Source of the DNA: JAFGHJ01 sp964534175
GTDB lineage: Bacteria; Hydrothermota; UBA3072
NCBI GenBank assembly: GCA_964534175.1
Contig: CAZHNS010000002.1
Span: forward strand, 81,016-145,015
Direction: 5' to 3'
DNA length: 64,000 nucleotides
Shown here: piece after piece, positions 8,694 to 17,208 of the stretch
Layout: each line of letters opens with the position of its first letter
How positions within the stretch are numbered: the first letter of the stretch is position 1
Position numbers and translations under genes: made by a program
The notes under the pieces: generated by a model
The model's input: the letters and a program-made list of their open reading frames with translations, nothing else
The model's database searches: none
Told to the model about the DNA's origin: nothing

Positions 8694-9434
8694 TCAGATA
8701 GAATCCAGGAGATTTTTTACCTCTTCGGGATATTTCTTGGCGATGCGGTTTTTCTTTAAATTCTCTTTCATTATTCTATCGATATCTTTATCCATTCCTA
8801 TCCACTTTTTAATAAATTTAAATCCAAGTTCAGGATTCGCTGCAGCGAAAACGCTGATGGTGAACCCGAGTCCTTTTTTTAAAACATCAAAATCCTTTTC
8901 TCTATCCATTTCCCTAAGTACAATATTGGCTATTTCGAAACAAAATTTCGCGTTTTCCGCGTTAAGAAACCTGGGATGTGCCAATGAAACAAGAATTGCC
9001 CTTTTTTCAAGGTCGTTGGATTTTTTAATCCATTCCGAAAAAATAGATTTCAACTCATTAAAATTGTTTTCCCCAATGGTTTGAAATCCGAAAGCGACTG
9101 CTTCTCTCATTCTCCATCTTCCGTCTTTTGCCAAATTTTTCAATATAGCAATTAATTTTTTGTCTTTGGTTTTTGTATAAATCTTCCCCAGACATACGGC
9201 AGCACAAAATGCCGGAAACGATTTTGGATCGTTAGCATCAGCCTGGTCTTCGGTTATTTTCAGCCATTTTAAAAGGACATCCAAATTATCGTATATTTTC
9301 GCGAACGCGAAAGCAAGTTCCAGATTACCTCTTGGACCCGGAAGATTGGAGTTCTTGACAATAAATTCTTTTAGTTTTTCCGAATCATCGATAATAGTTT
9401 TTAATTTTTTAATTAAATCTTCTTTTTTCCCCAC
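8694..9434 (-). CDS. HEAT-repeat / DNA-alkylation-repair-like helical protein
   Basis: A 246-residue all-helical protein. Segments such as FCAAVCLGKIY, RWRMREAVAFGFQTIG and LEKRAILVSLAHPRF have the amphipathic helix-pair spacing of HEAT-like repeats found in AlkC/AlkD DNA-glycosylase relatives. I cannot assign the catalytic residues, so enzyme activity is unproven. The start is a GTG at 9434 with no Shine-Dalgarno sequence, only 8 nt past the -10 box of a sigma-70 promoter, so translation is probably leaderless. It stands alone between repeat-rich spacers. Confidence 0.65.
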   Translation of the reverse strand: MGKKEDLIKKLKTIIDDSEKLKEFIVKNSNLPGPRGNLELAFAFAKIYDNLDVLLKWLKITEDQADANDPKSFPAFCAAVCLGKIYTKTKDKKLIAILKNLAKDGRWRMREAVAFGFQTIGENNFNELKSIFSEWIKKSNDLEKRAILVSLAHPRFLNAENAKFCFEIANIVLREMDREKDFDVLKKGLGFTISVFAAANPELGFKFIKKWIGMDKDIDRIMKENLKKNRIAKKYPEEVKNLLDSI

Positions 9435-9442
9435 AATTCTAG

Positions 9443-9471
9443 ATTCTAAAGATTTTTTATAGATAAGTCAA
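9443..9471 (-). promoter_or_regulatory. Sigma-70 promoter for the HEAT-repeat gene (leaderless)
   Basis: TTGACT (9471-9466), 17-bp spacer, TAGAAT (9448-9443), then 8 nt to the GTG start at 9434. Confidence 0.75.
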
Positions 9472-9548
9472 GATGCTTTTTGCCCCCAACCACAAAATTT
9501 TCTCACATGTAGAACATGTAATACTTATAGTTTTCTTACTTTTTAATG

Positions 9549-9563
9549 AGATTCGAAGAATCT
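9549..9563. repeat. Triloop hairpin AGATTC-GAA-GAATCT
   Basis: A perfect 6-bp stem with a 3-nt loop in the spacer upstream of the HEAT gene, the same stem as at 8663-8675. Confidence 0.6.
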
Positions 9564-9624
9564 ACGGAATCTTTTCACCTTTCAAGGTTTAACTTTGTTT
9601 ATACTGCTTGCAAGATTAATTTGA

Positions 9625-11148
9625 TTACTGCTCTACTATTCTTGTAGCACCTGATAGAGCATCGATATCAACCGTTGAGTCAAAATTTACTTTCCTAGCC
9701 TCTTCATAGGCACCCTGCGCAAGATTCCAGTGACTGACTCTTACCGCTCCATCTATCATTTCCGGTACATTATAGTTTAAGATATACGTATCATAAAACG
9801 TGGGGTCTTTTTGCGGCATTAAAAATGGCTTATACGCATTTCCCAGTGTATCAACATAACTAAAATATAATCTGGAATACGCACCATCCTTTCTTTTGCT
9901 GGCAAACACAAACCACCGGCTGTTGCTCGACCAGCTATGAAAACTTTCACTATTGTCGCTATTAATATTAAGTTTTCGGTACTTCTTGCCTTCGAGATTC
10001 AACATATAAAGATCGCTTGACGGATAATGTATGGAAAAATATCCGTGGTCACTCATACTAAATAATATATATTTTCCATCAGGAGAAACTCTCGGGAAAG
10101 AAATACTCTTTCCGGTTTCCGCAGCTGTAAGAATTGGTTCTACGTCACCCCAATGATTCGTTTCAACATCATAAGCGATGCGCATAAGATCATATTTAGA
10201 TTCATTAGGCCTATCCTTATTTGACCATTCTTGCCCGCTGCAGAAATACAAATACTTGCCATCTGGACTCCAATTAGGCGAATTTTCCGTTCGCTTTGTC
10301 GAAACTTTCGGAGATGTTGTTACTGCATTTGTTTGTATGTCGTAAACAATCAGGTCAGAAGCTTTATCCCATACGTAAATACTCTTATCTTTTTTTGCAT
10401 GAAACGACTGACCTATTTTATTAACTGAAAAGGCGATATGATTTCCATCGGGATGCCACGCAGGATAAACACCTGCGGACATTGTATATTCTGTTGCGGT
10501 ATTTACTTTATTCACTTGTCCGTTTTTAACTATCATGGTGCCGCCGTATTTACCCCTCATATGAAACATCATTTCCTGCGGATTATTATTAGAAAAAGAA
10601 TGACAATTCATGCAGTTCTGCTCCGTAACTCTATTCGTGAAAATAGCGGATTCATCAAAATTTTCGAGATTACGTTGATAAATACCCATTTTCCTCCACA
10701 ATACATAGCCCAGATTTATCAATCGATAAGCAACGTGGCTGTCGATTTCCTCTTTCGCAATTTTATTCTCTATTGTGCGAAACTTATTCCACTTGTTATT
10801 CTCATCTTTTTGATATATATCGATATACAGTTCATTACCCCGATTTTTCGATAAAATATCTTTCCATTTTTTTATGGGAATCATAATGTTCTTATTGGCA
10901 TTTAAACGAATATGGCCTCTATCTTTGTTATGAACATAAATATCGACATAAAATTCCGTCCCTTCTTCATTAATCTTAAAATTCAATGGGGCGATGTTCG
11001 GAGGTATGACAATATTTGTATAGTCCGGATCGATATTGGGTATTCTATCGATTTCCGAGTAGTCTCCGGGAATAAAGTTAGAGCAATTTTGTAAGCATGA
11101 GATAATCAAAATAAGGCCGAAAAAAATGGATTTATAAAATACCCTCAT
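9625..11148 (-). CDS. Lipoprotein c-type cytochrome/TolB-like propeller with C-terminal flavinylation motif
   Basis: A 507-residue exported protein. The ATG at 11148 follows GAGGAG and gives a signal peptide with lipobox IISC (Cys18). CMNCH at residues 179-183 is a c-type heme site (CxxCH). The following 270 residues contain repeated PD40/TolB-type blades (YPAWHPDGNHIAFS, NSPNWSPDGKYLYF, FPRVSPDGKYILFS, FHSWSSNSRWFVFA). The last residues contain DALSGAT (496-502), the Dxx(S/T)GA(T/S) flavinylation motif. So one chain may carry heme and covalent FMN (inference), suggesting periplasmic electron transfer. It is 16 bp downstream of the membrane protein gene at 11165-13033, with which it is co-transcribed; similar pairs occur in Bacteroidota. 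Confidence 0.75.
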   Translation of the reverse strand: MRVFYKSIFFGLILIISCLQNCSNFIPGDYSEIDRIPNIDPDYTNIVIPPNIAPLNFKINEEGTEFYVDIYVHNKDRGHIRLNANKNIMIPIKKWKDILSKNRGNELYIDIYQKDENNKWNKFRTIENKIAKEEIDSHVAYRLINLGYVLWRKMGIYQRNLENFDESAIFTNRVTEQNCMNCHSFSNNNPQEMMFHMRGKYGGTMIVKNGQVNKVNTATEYTMSAGVYPAWHPDGNHIAFSVNKIGQSFHAKKDKSIYVWDKASDLIVYDIQTNAVTTSPKVSTKRTENSPNWSPDGKYLYFCSGQEWSNKDRPNESKYDLMRIAYDVETNHWGDVEPILTAAETGKSISFPRVSPDGKYILFSMSDHGYFSIHYPSSDLYMLNLEGKKYRKLNINSDNSESFHSWSSNSRWFVFASKRKDGAYSRLYFSYVDTLGNAYKPFLMPQKDPTFYDTYILNYNVPEMIDGAVRVSHWNLAQGAYEEARKVNFDSTVDIDALSGATRIVEQ

Positions 11149-11164
11149 ATATCTTTCTCCTCTT

Positions 11165-13033
11165 TTATTCAAGATTTGTTTCCTCTGGTCTAATATAAAG
11201 TGAATAAAACCAATATGTACGAAAGAATTTTCTTGCCAGAGCTTCTTTTGCTCCCTCTGTATTTGCGAAACTAGAAAGGATACTATTGAACTGTTCGAAT
11301 CGTTCAATTGTCTGCTGATTTATACTATAATCAACCTTAAAATCTATCGATGGGTATGCAAATCTACTTACCAATATTGCTTCCTCTATATATTGCGGAT
11401 ATTTTCTATAGCCCAATTCTTTAAATTGCCCGAGATATTTCACCAACTCCTCTAATCTAAATTCAAGCAAATAATATGCCATTAAATATTCAAAAGCCAT
11501 TTTATTATTTTCGTTTTCCTTTAATAGTTCAATTAAATCATTATCTGCCCCTTTGCCGATGGAAATAAAAAAATCAAATTTCGGCATGAGTTTACGTTTT
11601 AATTGAATTAAACTATCGGATTTTATCAATTTCTCATTATTAAGATAGTTACGGTAATGCTTAACCCATTTTTTATGCATAATACTTTTGTCAAGAAGAT
11701 CTAAAAATTCTCTTGCAACAACATATTGCTCTTCGACAATATTGCTCATCGCAATACTTTTTAGTATTCTTGGATTATATGCGAAGTGTGTTTCCCCCTC
11801 ATAAGCCATAACCTGTGCCGCTCTTATATGTCCTAAATCAAAATATAGATCGATGGCAGGTATTTCAGCTGGCCTGGGGACGTTTTCAAGAAATAAAGCA
11901 TTAGTCCCCGTCAGTTGAGGATAATCGAATAGCTTATCAAGCAATTGTCCGGTATGATATAATGCTCTGTTTACATTAAAATTTACCAGAAAATCATATT
12001 CCTTTATTTTCGGTGTTAAATCCAATAGTTCCTCCCACCTGCCCTGTTCAGCAAAATAATCGATCTGAATTTTTTGTTTTTCTTGCTGGTCAAAAGAAAA
12101 TCTTAGTATTAAGACTGCCGCAATTAAAATATAAATTAATTGTATTAAAGTATCATATATTCCTTCCAATGAACTCTTTCGTTTCTTAGTCTTTCGTTTT
12201 TTTATCTTCTGTTTCTTAACCTTTCGTTCTTTCCCTTTAGCTTTGGTATATTTTAAATAAACGAAAAGAGCTATTAGTAGTACCGGAAGTGAAAGGAAAA
12301 ATAAATAACAATATAAATTTAGGTTAAAGTTGAAAGGCCACCAGGAGAGTTCTAAAGGCATGATGTAAAGATATGCCTCTTTAAAACTAATCATGAACAG
12401 ATATCGCACCGCTATGTAGGGGTATATGAAGTATACTGCTGTATTGAGCCCAGCATAAATATACTTTTCCCGTTTTTCCCGGAAAAGTAATTCGCAGGTC
12501 ACACAAAGTACAATATAAAACAAATATATCCATCCACCCAGGATGTAATAAATTAGACAGGACAGAAGAATGAAAAATATTTTGTATCGATTCGCAATTT
12601 TTACATAAGCAGAGAAAAAAAGCAGAGCAAATAGATATTTAACAGTTATTGCAAAAGGAAGATTATAATTGTTTTGAATAATTAACAAGAAAATGACAGG
12701 CAGAAAAGAAAGAATTAAGGAATGTTCAAGATTTACGATTTTTTTAATAAGCTTGTAAACAACAATGAAAACAGATAAAGAAACGGCTGAAATGATTAAG
12801 GCTCCAAGAATATTAAAATAGAAGAATTGTAAAAGGAATTGAGTAATCAACTCTGAGGGTCCTCCGGGATACAATAGAAATTCTTTCAAGTAGGTTTTAT
12901 CGAAGAGGAAAATAGGCTGGTAATGATGATAATACAGGGATGTATCAAAAATTAAAAGATAATAAAAAAAGAAAAAGAGAAAGAAGAATAGAAAATAAAA
13001 ACTTGTTTTATTAATTATTTCTTTTAATCTCAT
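11165..13033 (-). CDS. Large multi-pass membrane protein (DUF6057-like)
   Basis: A 622-residue protein. About ten hydrophobic helices fill residues 10-320, broken by a very basic cytoplasmic loop (KGKERKVKKQKIKKRKTKKR) near 260-285. Residues 320-622 are a soluble helical domain with repeat-like segments (LLDLTPKIKEYDFLVNFNVN, YVVAREFLDLLDKS), reminiscent of TPR units. Size, topology and pairing with a PD40/CxxCH lipoprotein resemble the Bacteroidota DUF6057 family (recalled, not searched). Function is unknown. GGGAGG precedes the ATG. It is the first gene of the pair with 9625-11148. Confidence 0.65.
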   Translation of the reverse strand: MRLKEIINKTSFYFLFFFLFFFFYYLLIFDTSLYYHHYQPIFLFDKTYLKEFLLYPGGPSELITQFLLQFFYFNILGALIISAVSLSVFIVVYKLIKKIVNLEHSLILSFLPVIFLLIIQNNYNLPFAITVKYLFALLFFSAYVKIANRYKIFFILLSCLIYYILGGWIYLFYIVLCVTCELLFREKREKYIYAGLNTAVYFIYPYIAVRYLFMISFKEAYLYIMPLELSWWPFNFNLNLYCYLFFLSLPVLLIALFVYLKYTKAKGKERKVKKQKIKKRKTKKRKSSLEGIYDTLIQLIYILIAAVLILRFSFDQQEKQKIQIDYFAEQGRWEELLDLTPKIKEYDFLVNFNVNRALYHTGQLLDKLFDYPQLTGTNALFLENVPRPAEIPAIDLYFDLGHIRAAQVMAYEGETHFAYNPRILKSIAMSNIVEEQYVVAREFLDLLDKSIMHKKWVKHYRNYLNNEKLIKSDSLIQLKRKLMPKFDFFISIGKGADNDLIELLKENENNKMAFEYLMAYYLLEFRLEELVKYLGQFKELGYRKYPQYIEEAILVSRFAYPSIDFKVDYSINQQTIERFEQFNSILSSFANTEGAKEALARKFFRTYWFYSLYIRPEETNLE

Positions 13034-13150
13034 ACCTCCCTCAATCTTTGGAGATTAAAAAAGATTATGCATTTAGTCAATCCCCCCAAATGGAGTAATT
13101 GGCATCAGCTTACGGCTTACGGCTTTCCGCTAAACCTTACACATAAAATT

Positions 13151-13176
13151 CGCCACAAAAACACAAAGACACGAGG
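13151..13176. repeat. GCCACNAAGGCACAAAG-type intergenic repeat
   Basis: The word CGCCACAAAAACACAAAGAC with flanks belongs to the same family as copies at 14242, 15293 and 57119. The spacer 13034-13244 holds nothing else recognisable. Confidence 0.65.
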
Positions 13177-13244
13177 ATTTTTCGTTTTAACTAATTACCT
13201 GAATCGAAGAATATACAAAACGGAATGCAGATTCAGAAGGGGTA

Positions 13245-14186
13245 CTATTCCTGCAATTCCAGGAATTTCGTAAACTCAGGGTCGTATTGATACAGAATTG
13301 CCATTCTTGAATCATAATAAGCATGGCCGTAATGCATTCCATACAGACCGTCAAATTCTGCATAGCCTTCCTCAATATAGTTTGTCGTTGAGTCGTCTTT
13401 TATAATAACATGAAGGAAGTTATCATCATAATGAGTATAATTGGCAGCAACAAAATATCCGACCCCATTCCCGGATATGTTTCTTCCCGATGTATCAAGA
13501 GGAAATCTTACAGAAGGGCCATTTTCCGATTTTATCATTATGTCTCCAGACCCACATTTGATAGAGTCAGGGTCTACTAAGGGAAAAATACTTACATTGG
13601 GAATATTTGCACTTGTGTTTGTGGTGTTAACCAGAGAATCAAAATAAATCCAATTACGAAGATTTAAAGTAGAATCAATACTATCCAGGTATTCCATATG
13701 GACATTTAATATATATCTTTCCGCATTATCGCTTGGGCCCCAGCCTACGAAAAGGTCTTCTTCTATATTTAAGGTGTCATTGTTCTGGGGTGTAGTAATT
13801 TCAAAACCAGAAGGCATCGTTACTTCTGCCCTTGCTTCCCCTAAGTCGTGAGGCACAATCAGTTCGTATTTGTCCTCAGGATCGTTTGATATAAATTCAC
13901 CGAAAAAACCGCTGGAAACCTCTTCGCCGTTCGAATACTTTTCGACAGTATAAAGCATAGAAGATAAAGTATCGTTATTAATTATTATAATAGGAGTCCC
14001 AGGTACTCCCATAAAATCGCCTCTGGCAAAAGTCCTTACGGAATCATTACTATCTATGAAGCGGGAAACTTCGATAAAAATTGCGGGCTCTCCATAAATT
14101 GAAAACGGGTTATTTGTGCACCCGTAAGTTAGTATTAAAATAAATAAAGTTATCACAATCAACGATAAAGAATATCTTTTCTTCAT
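13245..14186 (-). CDS. Lipoprotein with Ig-like domains, unknown function
   Basis: A 313-residue protein with signal peptide and lipobox TYGC (Cys23). The mature protein is Asp/Ser/Thr-rich and beta-strand-like. Residues 120-210 (FEITTPQNNDTLNIEEDLFVGW...ERYILNVH) resemble a fibronectin/Ig-type module seen in surface lipoproteins of the FCB group. No enzymatic motif is visible. A strong promoter (14206-14233) and GAGGAGGAGG ribosome-binding site indicate good expression. It is monocistronic. Confidence 0.65.
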   Translation of the reverse strand: MKKRYSLSLIVITLFILILTYGCTNNPFSIYGEPAIFIEVSRFIDSNDSVRTFARGDFMGVPGTPIIIINNDTLSSMLYTVEKYSNGEEVSSGFFGEFISNDPEDKYELIVPHDLGEARAEVTMPSGFEITTPQNNDTLNIEEDLFVGWGPSDNAERYILNVHMEYLDSIDSTLNLRNWIYFDSLVNTTNTSANIPNVSIFPLVDPDSIKCGSGDIMIKSENGPSVRFPLDTSGRNISGNGVGYFVAANYTHYDDNFLHVIIKDDSTTNYIEEGYAEFDGLYGMHYGHAYYDSRMAILYQYDPEFTKFLELQE

Positions 14187-14205
14187 ACCTCCTCCTCAAT
14201 TTTAT

Positions 14206-14233
14206 ATTATATGGATTTTTATCTTTTTGTCAA
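14206..14233 (-). promoter_or_regulatory. Consensus sigma-70 promoter for the 13245 lipoprotein
   Basis: TTGACA (14233-14228), 16-bp spacer, TATAAT (14211-14206): a perfect match to both consensus hexamers, followed by a short leader with GAGGAGG. Confidence 0.85.
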
Positions 14234-14241
14234 AGGGTATT

Positions 14242-14275
14242 GCCACGAAGGCACAAAGACACAAAGTTTTTCTTT
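14242..14275. repeat. GCCACGAAGGCACAAAG-type intergenic repeat
   Basis: Nearly identical word at 57119-57144 and shorter copies at 15293 and 13151. It abuts the promoter of the 13245 gene. Confidence 0.7.
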
Positions 14276-14399
14276 TGTTTTTGCCAAATCCCAACCCCCA
14301 AATCCAAAATCCTAAAAAGTGACGCAGATTATCCTTGTTCAAAGTCCAATGTCCTTTACAGAACCAACGAACCAACAAAAAAAGAAATAACGAATAACA

Positions 14400-15140
14400 C
14401 TAATATTTTTGTTTTTTCGCTACTATTATTAGTCTTTTGCTATCATTTTTAGAGTATTTTTTGAAATCCCAATCGCCGTAAAATTCAGCAGTTAGATTTG
14501 CCCTATTCAATATTCTCAACCAATCACTATATAACCTGATTTTTATTAAAAATTCGCTGTGTCTGAAATCGTTTTTTTCTTCCGTGTGTAGAAAGTCAAA
14601 TATATCAACTTTCATAATGTCTTCGTTATATTCCATAGTATATAATCTTGTGAAATTCCTATCGTTCACTTCGGGGAAATAATCTAATGGGTTTTTCATC
14701 GTAAAATCGGTTTGTCCCTGGTCAAAAACAATAATTCCATTCTCATTCAAAACCGATTTAAAACTTTTCAATGCTTTATCAATATCGATATCGATTTCAT
14801 TTACCGCATTACTCAAACATACAACAGCATCAAATTTCCGATTAAAATGTTCCAATAAATCATGAAAATCTGCTTTTACGATTTCTATAGATAAATTATT
14901 TTTTTTGATTTTTTCTTTTGCTACCTTAAGCATCGAGTCTGATAAATCGGAGCCAGTCACTTTTATGCCAAGAGAATCAAAAAGCACCAGGTCATTACCT
15001 GTACCACAAGCACAATCCAGTACGGAGTTAATGTTGTTTTCTTTAAATATTTTAGCAAAAAAAGCTTCCCTTTCCGGATTCTCTTTCAGCATGTAGTCAT
15101 AGTATTCAGCTATTTTTTTATAAGTATCTTTTCGCTTCAT
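14400..15140 (-). CDS. Class I SAM-dependent methyltransferase
   Basis: A 246-residue protein with the Rossmann methyltransferase signature: motif I VLDCACGTGND (about residues 40-50), the acidic end of strand 2 (VTGSDLSDSML), motif II around VKADFHDL and AVVCLSNAVNEI. It transfers a methyl group from S-adenosylmethionine; the acceptor is unknown, and the YYDYML N-terminus is common in small-molecule or ubiquinone-type methyltransferases. The ATG at 15140 lies 6 nt past the -10 box with no Shine-Dalgarno sequence, so it is probably leaderless. Confidence 0.85.
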   Translation of the reverse strand: MKRKDTYKKIAEYYDYMLKENPEREAFFAKIFKENNINSVLDCACGTGNDLVLFDSLGIKVTGSDLSDSMLKVAKEKIKKNNLSIEIVKADFHDLLEHFNRKFDAVVCLSNAVNEIDIDIDKALKSFKSVLNENGIIVFDQGQTDFTMKNPLDYFPEVNDRNFTRLYTMEYNEDIMKVDIFDFLHTEEKNDFRHSEFLIKIRLYSDWLRILNRANLTAEFYGDWDFKKYSKNDSKRLIIVAKKQKY

Positions 15141-15146
15141 TTATAA

Positions 15147-15175
15147 ATTCTAAAGATTTTATGGGGATAAGTCAA
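15147..15175 (-). promoter_or_regulatory. Sigma-70 promoter for methyltransferase (leaderless)
   Basis: TTGACT (15175-15170), 17-bp spacer, TAGAAT (15152-15147), then 6 nt to the ATG at 15140. Confidence 0.8.
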
Positions 15176-15183
15176 GGGACGCA

Positions 15184-15335
15184 GATGCTACGCATCAGTC
15201 AAATGGTTAAATTGAAAAATGGTTAAATGGTTAACTAAGAACTACGAACCAGGAACAAGGAACTAAATTCCAAGATCTAAAACCTAACATTGCCACGAAG
15301 GCACTAAGAAACAACAAATAACACGAATTACACGA
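15184..15335. repeat. Hairpin-plus-TTAAAT element and phrase-like repeats
   Basis: GATGC-TAC-GCATC (15184-15196) is followed by an AGTCAAATGGTTAAATTG tail in which GGTTAAAT recurs. Then come GAACTACGAACC/AGGAACAAGGAAC words, TCTAAAACCTAAC words, GCCACGAAGGCACTAAG (15293) and ACACGAATTACACGAATAA words. It is non-coding. Confidence 0.7.
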
Positions 15336-15385
15336 ATAAATGAATATTTTCTTTTGTTTTTTATAATACTTAAAAATGAATTTGC

Positions 15386-15413
15386 TTGACAGGACTTTGA
15401 AAATCAGTAAAAT
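15386..15413 (+). promoter_or_regulatory. Sigma-70 promoter for the 15437-16996 pair
   Basis: TTGACA (15386-15391), 16-bp spacer, TAAAAT (15408-15413), upstream of AGGAGGAG and the ATG at 15437. Confidence 0.75.
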
Positions 15414-15436
15414 TTATGAATAATAGGAGGAGAAAA

Positions 15437-15931
15437 ATGTATCTATATTATCTTTTAAAAGGATTTGCAGGTCTAGTCGGTGTCTTACTTACATTCTTTG
15501 CAGCAATTTTTGGTACTATCTGGGGATTAAGAAGATTATTTAGAGCTAAAAGGAGATTTTCTGAACTGTTAGAATCAAATTCTTTCAAATCTAAAAACAA
15601 AATGAACGAAGAGCTACTTAAAAACATACAAATAACATATGCACCAATTGCGTTTATGAAAACTTGCGGAATACTTTTTCCTCTTTTTTTAGTGCTTTCC
15701 GTTCTCGCGCAGCTTATTAATGCTTTTCAAGCGGTAGCTCTTGCCGGCACAATAGAATTTACTCTGTTCGCGGCTGGAATTCCCGAAACTTTAATTGTCA
15801 ATTCAATGACTGTTTTTATTATAATATACACCTGGATTGTCTATTTTGTGCTGAAACACGCATCTAAAAAGCTAAGGATTGACATTATGACGTTGTTTAA
15901 CGCGGAAATAAAAGATAATATTGATATTTAA
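15437..15931 (+). CDS. Small membrane protein, three predicted helices
   Basis: A 164-residue protein with predicted transmembrane helices at about residues 6-28, 68-95 and 121-142, and a basic cytoplasmic loop after the first helix (RRLFRAKRRF). The ATG at 15437 is chosen over one 21 nt upstream because AGGAGGAG lies directly before it and the upstream ATG is only a few bases from the -10 box. No family is recognised. It is 12 bp from the following propeller lipoprotein gene, and both form one operon. Confidence 0.65.
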   Translation: MYLYYLLKGFAGLVGVLLTFFAAIFGTIWGLRRLFRAKRRFSELLESNSFKSKNKMNEELLKNIQITYAPIAFMKTCGILFPLFLVLSVLAQLINAFQAVALAGTIEFTLFAAGIPETLIVNSMTVFIIIYTWIVYFVLKHASKKLRIDIMTLFNAEIKDNIDI

Positions 15932-15943
15932 CAGGAGAGAATA

Positions 15944-16996
15944 TTGATTTCGGAAAAATATAGGAGCAAAAAGGCTTTTTTCCACATCCTTATTATGATA
16001 TTTGCATTAGGTCTTTTATCTTTAACCGGATGTAAGGTTAAGATGAAGGATACAAAGGAGATTATTCTCACCAGAAATTATAAAGGAGATATAATCGCAG
16101 TAAATACTTCTACAAATACGTCTAAGGTTTTGCTTAGAAGCGAAAGATGGACTTCTTATGAAGCTCCACTATGGATAAATGATAGTGTATTTTGCATGAA
16201 TAGAGAATGGGAAATGGGTAAGGAGGGTTTCCTTTGTTTTGATGTTGTAAATGGTAAAACAAAATATATAACACTCAGAAAGATTATTCCGAATTGTATG
16301 TACGGTTCATTGCTGTCGCGCTTTTCTGATAAAGAAATACTTATTAAAACGAAAAGATATGAAAAAACAGGCAAATATAGCTATAATCACTATTCTATTC
16401 TTACGGTCTTGAACGTAGAGGATGAAAGCTATTATGATTTAATTAATATTGATTCGTTGCCTTTCGAATCTCATGATTTTTATGGCCCAAAAGATTTTTC
16501 TGTTTCAAAAGAAAAGAATCTTATTTATTTCAAAGGATACGATACGATTACAGTTAAAGAGGCAAGAAAAAAGACACAAAACGAGATTGATGTATTTGAT
16601 GATTTAAGCAATTTAACTTTCACGATAACAGATTCAGACCTGTATATTTATGATTTGAAAAATAAAAAAATAAGACGATTGACTAAATCTCCGTGGTCAC
16701 CTTTCTCTCCAAAGGTATCACCCGATGGGGAAAATATAGTCTTTGAATTAGGTAAGGATCGCAATCTTGATATCTATTTGATGGACATAAAGACAAAAGA
16801 AATAAAGAGACTTACCACACACTCGGGACTAGATTTCGCCCCAGAGTATTCCCCTGATGGAGAAGAAATAGCTTTTATATCGGACAGCAGCGGGAGTGAG
16901 CAAATATGGATTATGGATTCCTCAGGCAAAAACTTAAGAAAGGTTACCGATATAGCAGGAGGAGTCCGCGAACCCTTATCCTGGAATCCGAAATAA
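15944..16996 (+). CDS. TolB-like beta-propeller lipoprotein
   Basis: A 350-residue protein starting at TTG (15944) behind AGGAGA. The signal segment ends in LTGC (Cys30). The C-terminal half holds PD40 blades: WSPFSPKVSPDGENIVFE, FAPEYSPDGEEIAFIS and a last SGKNLRKVTD blade, as in TolB-type WD40 propellers. These propellers usually bind proteins or glycans in the periplasm or at the surface. It lacks the TolB N-terminal domain and has no CxxCH or flavinylation motif, unlike the propeller protein at 9625-11148. It is co-transcribed with the preceding membrane protein. Confidence 0.75.
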   Translation: MISEKYRSKKAFFHILIMIFALGLLSLTGCKVKMKDTKEIILTRNYKGDIIAVNTSTNTSKVLLRSERWTSYEAPLWINDSVFCMNREWEMGKEGFLCFDVVNGKTKYITLRKIIPNCMYGSLLSRFSDKEILIKTKRYEKTGKYSYNHYSILTVLNVEDESYYDLINIDSLPFESHDFYGPKDFSVSKEKNLIYFKGYDTITVKEARKKTQNEIDVFDDLSNLTFTITDSDLYIYDLKNKKIRRLTKSPWSPFSPKVSPDGENIVFELGKDRNLDIYLMDIKTKEIKRLTTHSGLDFAPEYSPDGEEIAFISDSSGSEQIWIMDSSGKNLRKVTDIAGGVREPLSWNPK

Positions 16997-17084
16997 TAAT
17001 ATTAAAAAAATAAGAACCGAAGGGATTGATAAATTTATTGAAGAGATGGAAGGGAAAGAATTTTGCGATTTTTATGAAACATAA

Positions 17085-17170
17085 TTAGCCACGAAATAAA
17101 CGAAATACACTAAATTTCTTGTTGCTTAACTAAAACCTAACACCTAAGACCTAAAACCTAATACATGTTC
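17085..17170. repeat. Phrase-like intergenic repeats
   Basis: Holds AGCCACGAAATAAACGAAAT and tandem AACCTAACACCTAAGACC-type words, whose reverse complement (TTAGGTTTTTGGTCTTAGG) appears at 21412. They mark the downstream side of the HEPN/AlbA_2 cassette. Confidence 0.65.
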
Positions 17171-17208
17171 ACGTTTTAAGACTTGGTCCCAATACGTTTT
17201 AACGCCAA

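Noticed and set aside
15256..15278. GGAACT...TCTAA in the 15.2 kb spacer
   Set aside because: The spacing is only 11 bp and the words belong to the phrase-like repeats.
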